Assembly (NCBI GenBank): GCA_002238505.1
Contig: MPMM01000002.1
Span: 372,001-436,000, forward strand
Origin: SAR202 cluster bacterium bin22
GTDB lineage: Bacteria > Chloroflexota > Dehalococcoidia > Lucifugimonadales > UBA3495
DNA: 64,000 nt
Direction: 5' to 3'
Positions 27,466-35,783 of this stretch are shown here, piece after piece. A program made the position numbers and the translations under genes. How positions within the stretch are numbered: the stretch's first letter is position 1; each line of letters starts with the position of its first letter. The notes beneath the pieces were generated by a model, which was given only the letters and a program-made list of their open reading frames with translations, was not told the DNA's origin and did no database searches.

Positions 27466-28233
27466 TCAGGCCCTGTCGGCGCGGGCCAGTTGGTTCAGGA
27501 AGGAGTTGGTGCGGATTTCCCTGTCCAGCCAGTACTGCAATGTTCCCGTCAAGATCGCCCGCAGCTCCTGGGTCAACGTGTCGTCCAAAGTTAAGGAAGG
27601 CAATGTTGCAGCATCGCTGCGAGCCAGCAACCGCAGCACTTTAAGGGCTCGGAGAGAAAGGGGACGCAAGGCTGCCTGGTCTGGAGTGCAGTCGGGACAA
27701 TAAACTCCGCCGCCGTCCGCGCTGTAACGGTGGCGGTCGGGTTCAATATCACCCCGGCATTCCACACAATTCAACAGTTCCGGCATCAGTCCCGAAACGC
27801 CCAGCAAGTGAAGCTGGAAATGAAGCAATGGCAGTTCGTCTTCCGGTGATTCTCCAATGGATTCAAGGGTGGACCGGGCCAAGTCGTACAGTGGTTCGTT
27901 GGGACTGGCTTCAGAACCAAAGCCATCGACGAGTTCGGCCACCTGCAGCCCCCTGGAAATGGCGGTCAAGCTGGATTTGAGGGGCGTAAAGTTGTGCAGC
28001 GTTTCCGCCTGGCTGATGACGTCCAGGGTTCTTCCCCGTGACAGGGCCAGGCGGGTCAGGGTGAGGGGTTCCAGATGTCCCACAAGTTTGGCGGTGGACC
28101 GACGGGCTCCCTTGGCAACAGCCCGTAACTTGCCAGCATCTCTGCTAAACAGGGTTACCAGCAGGTCGGCTTCGCTCAGCGGCATATTCTTCAGTACCAG
28201 CGCCTCGGCGCGGTACATTCGGGGCGGCGGCAT
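27466..28233 (-). CDS. recO: DNA repair protein RecO
   Basis: 255 residues of the recombination mediator that anneals ssDNA and, with RecR, loads RecA. It has the N-terminal OB-fold start (YRAEALVLKNMPLSEADLLVTLFSRDAGKLRAVAKGARR) and the zinc module with four Cys (LLNCVECRGD and YCPDCTPDQAAL), then the helical C-terminus. An alternative ATG at 28218 begins MYRAEA. It lies next to recR, its partner, on the same strand. Confidence 0.95.
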   Translation of the reverse strand: MPPPRMYRAEALVLKNMPLSEADLLVTLFSRDAGKLRAVAKGARRSTAKLVGHLEPLTLTRLALSRGRTLDVISQAETLHNFTPLKSSLTAISRGLQVAELVDGFGSEASPNEPLYDLARSTLESIGESPEDELPLLHFQLHLLGVSGLMPELLNCVECRGDIEPDRHRYSADGGGVYCPDCTPDQAALRPLSLRALKVLRLLARSDAATLPSLTLDDTLTQELRAILTGTLQYWLDREIRTNSFLNQLARADRA

Positions 28234-28292
28234 AGCGGCTATACATCCTCGAAACTGGCAGCCAGGTCCATCGTTAAGTCAGGGTTAGCCGG

Positions 28293-28910
28293 CTACTCCA
28301 GGGCCTGTCTGCCCTGGAAGGCCCGGCTCAGGGTTACTTCGTCCGTGTATTCCAGAGATCCACCTACCGGCAATCCCCTGGCCAGGTGGGTCACTTTTAT
28401 GTTGGCCCCGGCCAGGTTTCTGGAAATATACATGGCCGTGGCCTCCCCTTCCAGGGTAGGGTTGGTGGCAATGACTACTTCCTTGACCTCTTCGTCGGAG
28501 AGACGGGCGAATAGTTCACGGAGCTTGATCTGGTCGGGGCCGACGCCGTTAAGAGGTGACAGCACTCCGTGAAGCACATGGTAGAGGCCCCGGTAACAAT
28601 GGGTCCGTTCCAGCGCCAGTACGTCTAAAGGTTCTTCTACTACGCAGATTTGTTCCCGGTTGCGCTGGGAATTCGCGCAAACCGAGCAGGGACTGGAGTC
28701 AGTGAGATTCTGGCACTGGCCGCAGAACATTATGCTCTGTTTGACCGCGTTGATGGCGTTGGCCAGGTCGAAGGCTTCCTCATCGGGAAGGCGGATAATG
28801 AAGTAGGCCAGGCGTTGAGCGCTCTTGGGGCCGATGCCTGGAAGTTTGTTCAGTTCCTGTACGAGGCGCGCCAGCGACGGGGCGGCCGATGGCAGGTGCT
28901 CCAGGGTCAT
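28293..28910 (-). CDS. recR: Recombination protein RecR
   Basis: 205 residues. It shows the helix-hairpin-helix start (ELNKLPGIGPKSAQRLAYFI), the four-Cys zinc finger (CGQCQNLTDSSPCSVC) and the Toprim domain with the ICVVEEPLD strand, the SPLNGVGPDQI segment and TNPTLEGEATAMYI. Ends with the conserved LARGLPVGGSLEYTDEVTL. Part of the recO-recR-ybaB-dnaX group. Confidence 0.97.
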   Translation of the reverse strand: MTLEHLPSAAPSLARLVQELNKLPGIGPKSAQRLAYFIIRLPDEEAFDLANAINAVKQSIMFCGQCQNLTDSSPCSVCANSQRNREQICVVEEPLDVLALERTHCYRGLYHVLHGVLSPLNGVGPDQIKLRELFARLSDEEVKEVVIATNPTLEGEATAMYISRNLAGANIKVTHLARGLPVGGSLEYTDEVTLSRAFQGRQALE

Positions 28911-28998
28911 TTCACATCTTCGCGAAAATGGTAATTCTTCATAGATGGAGGTGGACGCTGATTCCTGCTTCAGGCAAGTCCAGCGTACCGCCGGTCGA

Positions 28999-29298
28999 TC
29001 AGGTCAAACCCGGGATGTTCATTCCACCAGTGATGACGCTCATCTTGCTGGCTGCCAGTTGCTGGGTTTTTTCCGTGGCGTCATTGAATGCGGCGGCTAC
29101 CAGGTCTTGCAGCAATTCCAGGTCTTCGGTAGCTTCGGGCTCAATCGCCACAGACTCAACCACCTGTTTGCCGGTCATTACTACCTTGACCACTCCACCA
29201 CCGGCGCTGCCCTCTACGGTCATGGTCTCCAGTTCTTCCTGGATTTTCTGCAACTGGGCCTGCATCCGCTGGGCTTGACGCATCATGTTCCGGTTCAT
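28999..29298 (-). CDS. ybaB: YbaB/EbfC family nucleoid-associated protein
   Basis: 99 residues: N-terminal Met/Gln-rich amphipathic helix (MMRQAQRMQAQLQKIQEEL), the beta-strand block VVKVVMTGKQVVESVAIEPE and the C-terminal helix ending KMSVITGGMNIPGL. A small dimeric DNA-binding protein that nearly always follows dnaX and precedes recR, as it does here. Its ATG overlaps the dnaX stop by 4 bp. Confidence 0.97.
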   Translation of the reverse strand: MNRNMMRQAQRMQAQLQKIQEELETMTVEGSAGGGVVKVVMTGKQVVESVAIEPEATEDLELLQDLVAAAFNDATEKTQQLAASKMSVITGGMNIPGLT

Positions 29299-30977
29299 TC
29301 GACAGTGTCCTCCACGATTCGGGCTCCCATATTCATCGCGGTGCGCACCAGCGGACTGTGCTGGTTGGGCCGGTTGGATTGAGATCCCTCTTCGGTCTGA
29401 CCCGACAGGGTTATCTTGAAGTCGTACGGTGTCCCGAAGAAACGGGTAACCGCCTCAGTAACCATACGGCGGGAATTAGGGTCTTCCAGTTCTTCCTGCA
29501 TGCGCTCCATATTGGGGCGGTGCACGAAGGGTATTAACAGTGTATCACCTTCAAGGGAAATGGTGTTGGGCTTGCAATCACGAAGCAACGCCCCCAGGTT
29601 GTACCTTTTGCCGGTGGCGCGGCCCAGGGCTTTGACCGTAGCCTGCCACATTTCGGGTACGCCGCCCTCACCTCCTGGCTGGCTGGCTGGGACGTCATTA
29701 GTCTGCTGGGAAGCTGCGGGGCGCACTGGGGCCGGACGGGAGCGCTCGGGCTGGCTGGGCGCCCTGTCTCGCATTTCCTGCGCAGGAGCGGCTCCGGTCC
29801 CTTCTGCCGGTGGCGCAGAATTTGGCGCGGAACGCCGGCTGGGAGGCGCCGTCGCCGGGCGATTGGCGGGTGGGGCTTGGGTTTCTTCTGCCGGAGGCGC
29901 AAGGTTGTCATTGCAAATTTCCACGATTGCCAGTTCCAGCGGAAGGGTGGAAGGAGCGTCGTATCTCATGTTGACTTCGCCCCATATCTTCAGGGCCTTC
30001 ACAACGCGCCAGTTCGGGAGGTTCTTTACCAGTTCTACCAGCTGTCCCGTTACATGCTCCGGCAATTCCAGGGCCTCGGCAGCGCCCCATTCCAGCAACA
30101 TGGATGCTCGCAGCAACTCAAGGGTCTGGCGGTGCATCTGCCGCAGGTCAACCCCGTCCCAAGCGGCCCGGTTTACCGACTCCAGGGAAGCGGAAGTGTT
30201 GCCCATGAGCAGGTACTTGACCAGGTCAAGCCAGCGGTCGCCGTACCCCAGACCCAGTAATTCTTCCACTTCGGCAAGGGTTACCTCGTCCCCAAAAGAC
30301 ACTACCAACTGTTCCAGCAGGTTTTCGGCGTCCCTCAGGCTGCCGGCAGCATAGCGGGCAACCAGTCGCATGGCATCCGGCGCCACTGAAACGCCCTCGC
30401 CCTCGGTGATTTCCGTCAACCGCTGGTAAATGCGCTCCGAAGGCAGTCGTCGGAAATCGAACCGCTGGCACCGGGAAACAATTGTAGGAAGGATGCGGTT
30501 GGCTTCTGTGGTGCAGAGGATGAAAATAACGTGGGCCGGTGGCTCTTCCAGGGTCTTCAGAAAGGCGTTGGATGCCTGGTCAGTGAGCATGTGGGCTTCG
30601 TCAATGATATAGACCTTGCGCTTTCCTTCCGCCGGAGCGAAGTTCACCTTGTCGCGGATTTCCCGAATGTCCTCAATGCCACGGTTGCTGGCGGCATCCA
30701 TTTCAATGGTGTCCATAAACCGTTCGTCGTTGAAGGAAACGCAAATGGCGCACTGGTTGCAGGGGTCCCCTTCCTGTGGATCAAGGCAGTTGACCGCCTT
30801 GGCAACAATGCGGGCGGTGGTGGTCTTTCCCGTCCCCCGTGGCCCGCAAAACAGGTAAGAATGAGAGACCCTTCCCTGTTTGATGGCCTGGCGCAAGGTG
30901 TTGGCTACGTGCTCCTGCCCGACCAGGTCGGCAAAGCATCCCGGCCGCCACTTTCGGTAATAGACTTGGGAGGTCAC
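29295..30977 (-). CDS. dnaX: DNA polymerase III subunit gamma/tau
   Basis: 560 residues of the clamp-loader ATPase. It contains YRKWRPGCFADLVGQEHV, Walker A (FCGPRGTGKTTTARI, about 44-58), the four-Cys zinc module (CLDPQEGDPCNQCAIC), Walker B (VYIIDEAHMLT), TLEEPPAHVIFILCTTE and SRCQRFDFRRL. The region about 365-440 is Pro/Ala/Ser-rich linker, followed by a C-terminal domain. It overlaps ybaB by 4 bp and ybeY by 4 bp, so the three genes form a coupled unit. I did not look closely for a programmed frameshift site. Confidence 0.97.
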   Translation of the reverse strand: MTSQVYYRKWRPGCFADLVGQEHVANTLRQAIKQGRVSHSYLFCGPRGTGKTTTARIVAKAVNCLDPQEGDPCNQCAICVSFNDERFMDTIEMDAASNRGIEDIREIRDKVNFAPAEGKRKVYIIDEAHMLTDQASNAFLKTLEEPPAHVIFILCTTEANRILPTIVSRCQRFDFRRLPSERIYQRLTEITEGEGVSVAPDAMRLVARYAAGSLRDAENLLEQLVVSFGDEVTLAEVEELLGLGYGDRWLDLVKYLLMGNTSASLESVNRAAWDGVDLRQMHRQTLELLRASMLLEWGAAEALELPEHVTGQLVELVKNLPNWRVVKALKIWGEVNMRYDAPSTLPLELAIVEICNDNLAPPAEETQAPPANRPATAPPSRRSAPNSAPPAEGTGAAPAQEMRDRAPSQPERSRPAPVRPAASQQTNDVPASQPGGEGGVPEMWQATVKALGRATGKRYNLGALLRDCKPNTISLEGDTLLIPFVHRPNMERMQEELEDPNSRRMVTEAVTRFFGTPYDFKITLSGQTEEGSQSNRPNQHSPLVRTAMNMGARIVEDTVE

Positions 30978-31585
30978 TGTCCTTCCTCCCCGTCATCAAA
31001 AATGCTGGCCAGGGCTTGCCGCTCCAACGCCTGCATTATGGTGGTCTCTTCCGGTTCGATATGATCATGACCCACCAGGTGCAGTGCGCCGTGAGCAATC
31101 AGCAAGGCAAGTTCGTGCTCCACCGGCCGGCCCAGTGCAACGGCCTGGCGGCATGTCTGCGGGTAGGAAACTATGATGTCGCCCAGTGGAGGCAGTTCGT
31201 CAGGGGGGAGTACGAATCCGGGTATCGCGTCCTCGCCTTCAAGTCCAAGAAAGGAAGTTGGCCCGACGGAGGGGGCGTCCTCACCTTCCCAATGGCCTTC
31301 GTGCGTTGAAGAGAAGGAAAGAACGTCAGTCACCTCGTCCAAACCCCGGAATTCCCGGTTGAGGTTGCGGACAGTCTCGTCATCAGTCAATGCCAGGCTT
31401 ACCTGGGCAGGCTCTTCCGGCGAGAGGGCAAACGTGAGCGCTGCCGTAAGCACACGTTCCAGCCAGGCTTCTGAGACATCCTGCCGGTACTCTTCGGCCA
31501 CCGTGATGAAAAGCTCTCGTTCGGACTGAGAAATCAAAGGTGGAACCTGCTTCGGAGTAGGAACAACGTTGGGGTGGAAACCCAT
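30974..31585 (-). CDS. ybeY: Endoribonuclease YbeY, with an inserted loop
   Basis: Metal-dependent RNase of rRNA maturation. The zinc motif HGALHLVGHDH and the preceding PLGDIIVSYP are present, as are the conserved NREFRGLDEVTDVLSF segment. Between SFS and PLGDI lies a loop of roughly 40 residues that is short in most YbeY proteins. The start is uncertain: the ATG at 31585 overlaps a -10-like TAATAT, and TTG at 31537 (MISQSERELF) is an alternative with an AGGT at 7 nt. It overlaps dnaX by 4 bp. Confidence 0.93.
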   Translation of the reverse strand: MGFHPNVVPTPKQVPPLISQSERELFITVAEEYRQDVSEAWLERVLTAALTFALSPEEPAQVSLALTDDETVRNLNREFRGLDEVTDVLSFSSTHEGHWEGEDAPSVGPTSFLGLEGEDAIPGFVLPPDELPPLGDIIVSYPQTCRQAVALGRPVEHELALLIAHGALHLVGHDHIEPEETTIMQALERQALASIFDDGEEGQ

Positions 31586-31614
31586 ATTAGCACGGCTTCA
31601 AAACCGGGCGTCAA
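31584..31614 (-). promoter_or_regulatory. Candidate promoter of the ybeY-dnaX unit
   Basis: Minus-strand TTGACG (31609-31614) and TAATAT (31584-31589) are 19 bp apart (or 18 bp if the -10 is read one base earlier as CTAATA). The -10 overlaps the first ATG of ybeY, so either the real start codon is further downstream or the box is not used. Confidence 0.4.
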
Positions 31615-31683
31615 GCGTAAGCCGAATGCCCTGTCGTGCTACAATGGCCCCAAAATCAGCCCCATTGAGAGGTTCCATAATCT

Positions 31684-32130
31684 ATGTCCAGCGACAACGG
31701 CGGAGAGGAAACTTCCGATATTCAGGAACTGGTACTCCCGGCAGAGGGGGTCGAAGACCTGACCGACCAGCTTACCCATTACATGACCGAGATTGAACTG
31801 GGTGGTCTGACCGACATTATGGGCCAGGTGCTGGACGATTTCCTCGACCAGTGCGGAGGTATGCCTGAAGACCTTTCGGATGCATCAGCCTTTGAGCGAA
31901 TAACGGGAGGACAGTTGGCGGTAACCCTTGCCTACCAGGTGGGACGGCTGGAGGGAAGGTCTCCGCAGATCGTAAACCGCCTCATCCGGCAGGCGGTAGA
32001 AAAATGGCGAGCCCGCGCCTTGGCTGCCTCCGAGGAAATTTCCGATTCCGACCTGCGTAACCCCAAGGAACTGGTCTATCCCCGGCTGCGCCGCTTGCAG
32101 TTCACCGAACCCCCCAATGGAGACCAATAG
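31684..32130 (+). CDS. Hypothetical acidic protein
   Basis: Not recognised; 148 residues, acidic, soluble, without a signal peptide. Helical: VEDLTDQLTHYMTEIELGGLTDIMGQVLDDFLDQCGG, then ITGGQLAVTLAYQVGRLEGRSPQIVNRLIRQAVEKWRARAL. Codon use and position (divergent from ybeY, 112 bp before the amidohydrolase gene) support a real gene. Nothing identifies its function; it could be a small structural or regulatory protein. Confidence 0.65.
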   Translation: MSSDNGGEETSDIQELVLPAEGVEDLTDQLTHYMTEIELGGLTDIMGQVLDDFLDQCGGMPEDLSDASAFERITGGQLAVTLAYQVGRLEGRSPQIVNRLIRQAVEKWRARALAASEEISDSDLRNPKELVYPRLRRLQFTEPPNGDQ

Positions 32131-32242
32131 CAGACAATTCAGGCGATGAACTTGTCTGAGTATCAGCGACGCCTGATTATTCGTTACCGGTCTCAATGAT
32201 TCCACCAGGATTTGTCCATAAACTTGCCGCCAGGAGGATGAA

Positions 32243-33424
32243 ATGACCACGGCAACTGCAAACTACGATCTGTTGCTTAAGGGAGGCACTTTGCTTGACC
32301 CTGGTCAGGGCATCCACGACCGGTGCGATATTGCCTTCCAGAATGGCCTGGTCGCCGAGGTGGCGGAAAACATCGCTCCTGAACAGGCTGCCAACGTTGT
32401 GGACATTGCAGGCAAAATGGTGACGCCTGGTCTAATAGACCTCCATGGTCACTTCTACCACGGTGGAACCGGCAGCGCGGTTCACGCCGACCAGAATTGC
32501 CTGTCTTCGGGGGTTACCACCGGCGTTGATGCCGGGAGTTCCGGGTTCCTGAACCTGGGTGCCATGAGGGACTACGTTTTTCCGGCCCACCGTACCCGCC
32601 TGCTGGCATTCCTTCATATTGGAGCAGTGGGGCTGGCGGCCAACCGGGTGCTGGGCGGCGGACTTCAGGATCTGCGCATTATTGATGTGGACCAGACGGC
32701 CGATGCGGTCAAGGAAAATCCCGGTTTTCTCTTTGGCATCAAAGTGCGCATGGAACTAAATGCTGTGTCCCACTGGGACGCGCCGGAGGCCATGCGACTC
32801 GCCCGGGCAGCCGCAGACCAGTCGGGCGGCAAGTTGATGGTACACGTAAGCGGTACCCCCATTCCACTACCTCAGATTCTGGATTTTATGGGGCCCGGTG
32901 ACATAGTCACCCACGCCTTTAACGGCAATCACGAAGGCATTCTCGACCGGCAGGACCGAATTCGGCCAGAGGTAAGGGAGGCCTCCGAGCGAGGCATCAT
33001 CATGGACCTGGGCCATGCCGGTGTCCACTGTGACGTACCGGTTGCTCAGGCCGCAATCCAGCAGGGACTGCCTCCGGACACCCTCAGCACGGACATCCAC
33101 TTGCCGCCGCCCGGTCGTAGAGTCTATTTGATGAACGATTTGATCAGTAAGTTCCACGCCATGGGAATGTCCCTTGAGGACGCCGTTTCGGCCAGCACTA
33201 TTCGGCCCGCCCAGGTGCTGGGTGTGGATGATAATCTAGGATCGCTGGCGCCTGGATTGTCCGGAGACGCGGCTGTTTATGATCTTCGCGAAGGTCGGTT
33301 TGTCTGGCACGACATGGCACGCAACAAGGTTGAAGGCAAGGTCAGGCTGGACACCTTTCTCACCGTACGAAATGGCGCCGTAGCCTGGCGTGAAGGCAAG
33401 CTGACAGAGATGGGACCTTGCTGA
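32243..33424 (+). CDS. Amidohydrolase/dihydroorotase-like metal hydrolase
   Basis: 393-residue TIM-barrel amidohydrolase with the composite start and end of the family (LLLKGGTLLDPGQGIHDRCDIAFQNG; DAAVYDLREGRFVWHD). Metal ligands are HGH in GLIDLHGHFYHGG, a carboxylated Lys candidate in FGIKVRM, His in LMVHVSG and His in VTHAFNG, and the Asp in LSTDIHLPPPG. This resembles the D-glucosaminate/deacetylase-like amidohydrolases and dihydroorotase relatives; the substrate is unknown. AGGAGG precedes the ATG. The stop overlaps the DUF3179 gene start by 7 bp, so the two are coupled. It ends at an ordinary UGA. Confidence 0.85.
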   Translation: MTTATANYDLLLKGGTLLDPGQGIHDRCDIAFQNGLVAEVAENIAPEQAANVVDIAGKMVTPGLIDLHGHFYHGGTGSAVHADQNCLSSGVTTGVDAGSSGFLNLGAMRDYVFPAHRTRLLAFLHIGAVGLAANRVLGGGLQDLRIIDVDQTADAVKENPGFLFGIKVRMELNAVSHWDAPEAMRLARAAADQSGGKLMVHVSGTPIPLPQILDFMGPGDIVTHAFNGNHEGILDRQDRIRPEVREASERGIIMDLGHAGVHCDVPVAQAAIQQGLPPDTLSTDIHLPPPGRRVYLMNDLISKFHAMGMSLEDAVSASTIRPAQVLGVDDNLGSLAPGLSGDAAVYDLREGRFVWHDMARNKVEGKVRLDTFLTVRNGAVAWREGKLTEMGPC

Positions 33425-35625
33425 TCACTGGCCGCTGGGGGACTGCCACATTATTAGCCGCATTGATTGCGCTGATGGCGGTCGCGGTGGCGTGCAGCCA
33501 GCAGGAACCGGGGATCAATGCCGGAGCGCCCACGTCGTCTCCTGCTTCAACTGCCGGTCCGGCGGACACCAGCAGCGTTGGGGCGGGAACGGATAGCGCC
33601 ACCCCTTCGGCCAGGTCCTCCGGCTCGGCTGCAATTGCCATTGCAGAGAAAGCCGCTGCGACGGTACAGGAGACTGTTGCGCCACCGGACTCCACTACCT
33701 CTGTCCCAGGAAAGGTAGTAACTACTGTCCCCGAAAAAGTAGAAATAACTCACGTTACTCCCGTTAAGTCGCCATCCTCGACCGAAGAGGCGTTGAAGGA
33801 ACTATTCCCCGAAGACACCACCCTTATTCAACTCATCGACCTTTTGGATGAACCGGAATCGTACTGCGTTGATGTTAGTGGATTCGGGTCCAGTCTGGCT
33901 ACGGACCGTCCCCTGCAGGCCCACACGTGCAAGCCTGGCGCCGACGATGAACTGTTCCTGTTCAACCGGCCCGCCGAAGGACAAATTTCCATGCCCGCCT
34001 ATGATTTGTGCATGGAAGCGGAAGGCGAGTCGGTATATGTCCGCTCCTGCACCAATGCCGCTGCGCAGCGATTCGAAGCAGGGGCAGACGGCACGCTGCG
34101 AACCGGAGATGGAGTGTTGTGCCTGTCAGCGGCCCCCGGCGATGGGGAACCTGCTGGGGGGCAGTCCCATCTGCGCCGGGATTTGGTCTTGGTTGACTGT
34201 ACCGTAGGTCAGCGGCACCTGGCGCGCTGGAAAATGCCAGGCAACGATCCCAGCGCATTGCCGGCCGCCTCAACCCAGCTTATGTACGATGCCCTGGATT
34301 CGGCCCTGGGCGGTGATCCGTGGGACATCGTCAGGATTGGCGACTCGGGCAATCCCGCATATATTCCCGTATTGATGGAGATGATCAAGTTCCCCTGGTG
34401 GCATATCGATCGAGAGATAGAACTGGCCCTGTTCGAGTCCCTGGACAGGATAGTGGCAAAGAACCCGGGCCTTTCTGACGCGGAGTCGATCGCCCAGGTG
34501 AACGAGTGGTCCCGCTGGGTCGTGTGGCTCGGACTTCACCCCGAGATATGGCCTCCCCCGGGATTCGCCGGTTGGAAGGGTAGGTTGTTTGCCGAGTTGG
34601 TGGACCCCAATATGGGGGCTTTCCTCTACGATGGTATGCGGTCGAACATTCGCATAGAAGAGATCGTCTGGGGCGGCGTGGAGAAGGATGGAATTCCTGA
34701 CTTGACCTACGCGCCGGTAATCGACGGGGCTGATGCCGACTATCTTGACCCTGCTGACCGCGTATTCGGCGTTTCCTTTAATGGAGAGCATCGGGCCTAC
34801 CCTCACCGCATCGTTAATGCCCACGAGATGGCTAACGATGTAGTAGGAGGTGTGCCCTTCGCCCTGACCTATTGAACTCTCTGCGGAGCTGGAATCGTGT
34901 ATTCCACTAACCTGGACGGCGAAACGATAGAGTTCGGCACTTCCGGCATGCTTTACCGAAGCAACAAACTGATGTACGACCGCAAGACCCATACCCTGTG
35001 GAACCAGTTTACCGGTGTGCCGGCGGCGGGGCCGCTGGTCGGCACCAATATCCGGCTGGAGTTGCTGCCGGTGGTCACTACTACTTGGGCGGAATGGCTG
35101 AAGGCGCACCCGGACACGACGGTACTAGACCTGGAAACCGGAATTTACCCTGCCTTCTTGTATGAATCGGAATGGGACGACAGGTCCATATACTTCGGGT
35201 ATCGGACAAGTCCCCGGACCATGTTCCCCGTGTGGCGACAGAGCGATGCCCTCGTCACCAAGGGCCAGGTAATTGGCCTGAGTATCAATGGCGAAACCAA
35301 GGCCTACCCTCTTGAAAACTTGCGGAAGAACACCGTAGTCAACGACGAATTGGGCGGGGAAGCCCTGGTTGTTGTAACCACCGGTCACCTGGGGAGCCGC
35401 GCCTACCAGCGAGGCGAGGAGTCCTTCAGTGTGGCCGAGGGTGCAGCGCAAGCAGGCAGCGTTATTGCGGACAACTCCGGTCAATTGTGGCGCGTGGAAG
35501 AGGATGCCCTGGTAAGGGAGGACGATTCATCGTTCAGCCTGCCCCGCATACCCACCCATAACGCCTACTGGTTTGGCTGGTATTCCTTCTATCCCGAAAC
35601 CCAGGTTTACAAAGGGGAAGGCTGA
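33418..35625 (+). CDS. DUF3179 lipoprotein with in-frame UGA, candidate selenoprotein
   Basis: One frame interrupted by a single UGA at 34873-34875, codon 486 of 735, read here as selenocysteine. A TTG start gives a lipoprotein signal (LLAALIALMAVAVAC). Three repeats with paired Cys at about residues 148-273 (YCVDV..HTC, LCMEA..RSC, LCLSA..VDC) look like a ricin-type beta-trefoil. The C-terminal ~300 residues are DUF3179. Both sides of the UGA match that family (RAYPHRIVNAHEM before; FGTSGMLYRSNKLMYDR after), and the UGA sits where homologs have the first Cys of CxxC (here U-T-L-C489). A 6-bp stem follows. A nonsense mutation or sequencing error is the alternative, but the remaining 249 codons are intact. 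Confidence 0.8.
34873..34906 (+). promoter_or_regulatory. Recoded UGA with candidate bacterial SECIS element
   Basis: UGA at 34873-34875; a stem of TGGAAT (34890-34895) with ATTCCA (34901-34906), 6 bp, and a loop CGTGT (34896-34900). The loop begins 20 nt after the UGA and its second base is G. These values agree with the bacterial SECIS consensus as I recall it (stem of at least 4 bp, G in the first two loop bases, loop about 16-37 nt from UGA). The stem is only moderately stable. Confidence 0.6.
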
Positions 35626-35710
35626 ACAACCGGAACTTTCAGGGGTGGAGCCAGATATGGCCTGCTTCCGACCGGTTATTCTCAATCTAACGGTCAACAA
35701 AGAAATTGAG

Positions 35711-35742
35711 GGCCCGGGGCGTAAGTCCCGGGCCACGTTTTT
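35711..35742 (+). terminator. Rho-independent terminator after the DUF3179 gene
   Basis: GGCCCGGG (35711-35718) pairs with CCCGGGCC (35727-35734); after three bases comes TTTTT (35738-35742). It lies 86 bp beyond the stop of the full read-through frame at 35625, which supports the longer gene as the end of the transcript. Confidence 0.8.
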
Positions 35743-35783
35743 GGTTGACTTGCTGCCATAATTCGGGGCCCTGAAAAAGCAAA

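Noticed and set aside
34873-34875. The DUF3179 gene as two separate genes or a plain pseudogene
   Set aside because: The downstream part has no ribosome site at its first start codon (34897), the frame is continuous, and the same UGA-for-Cys event with a matching hairpin occurs in the OsmC gene. A sequencing error cannot be excluded for either.
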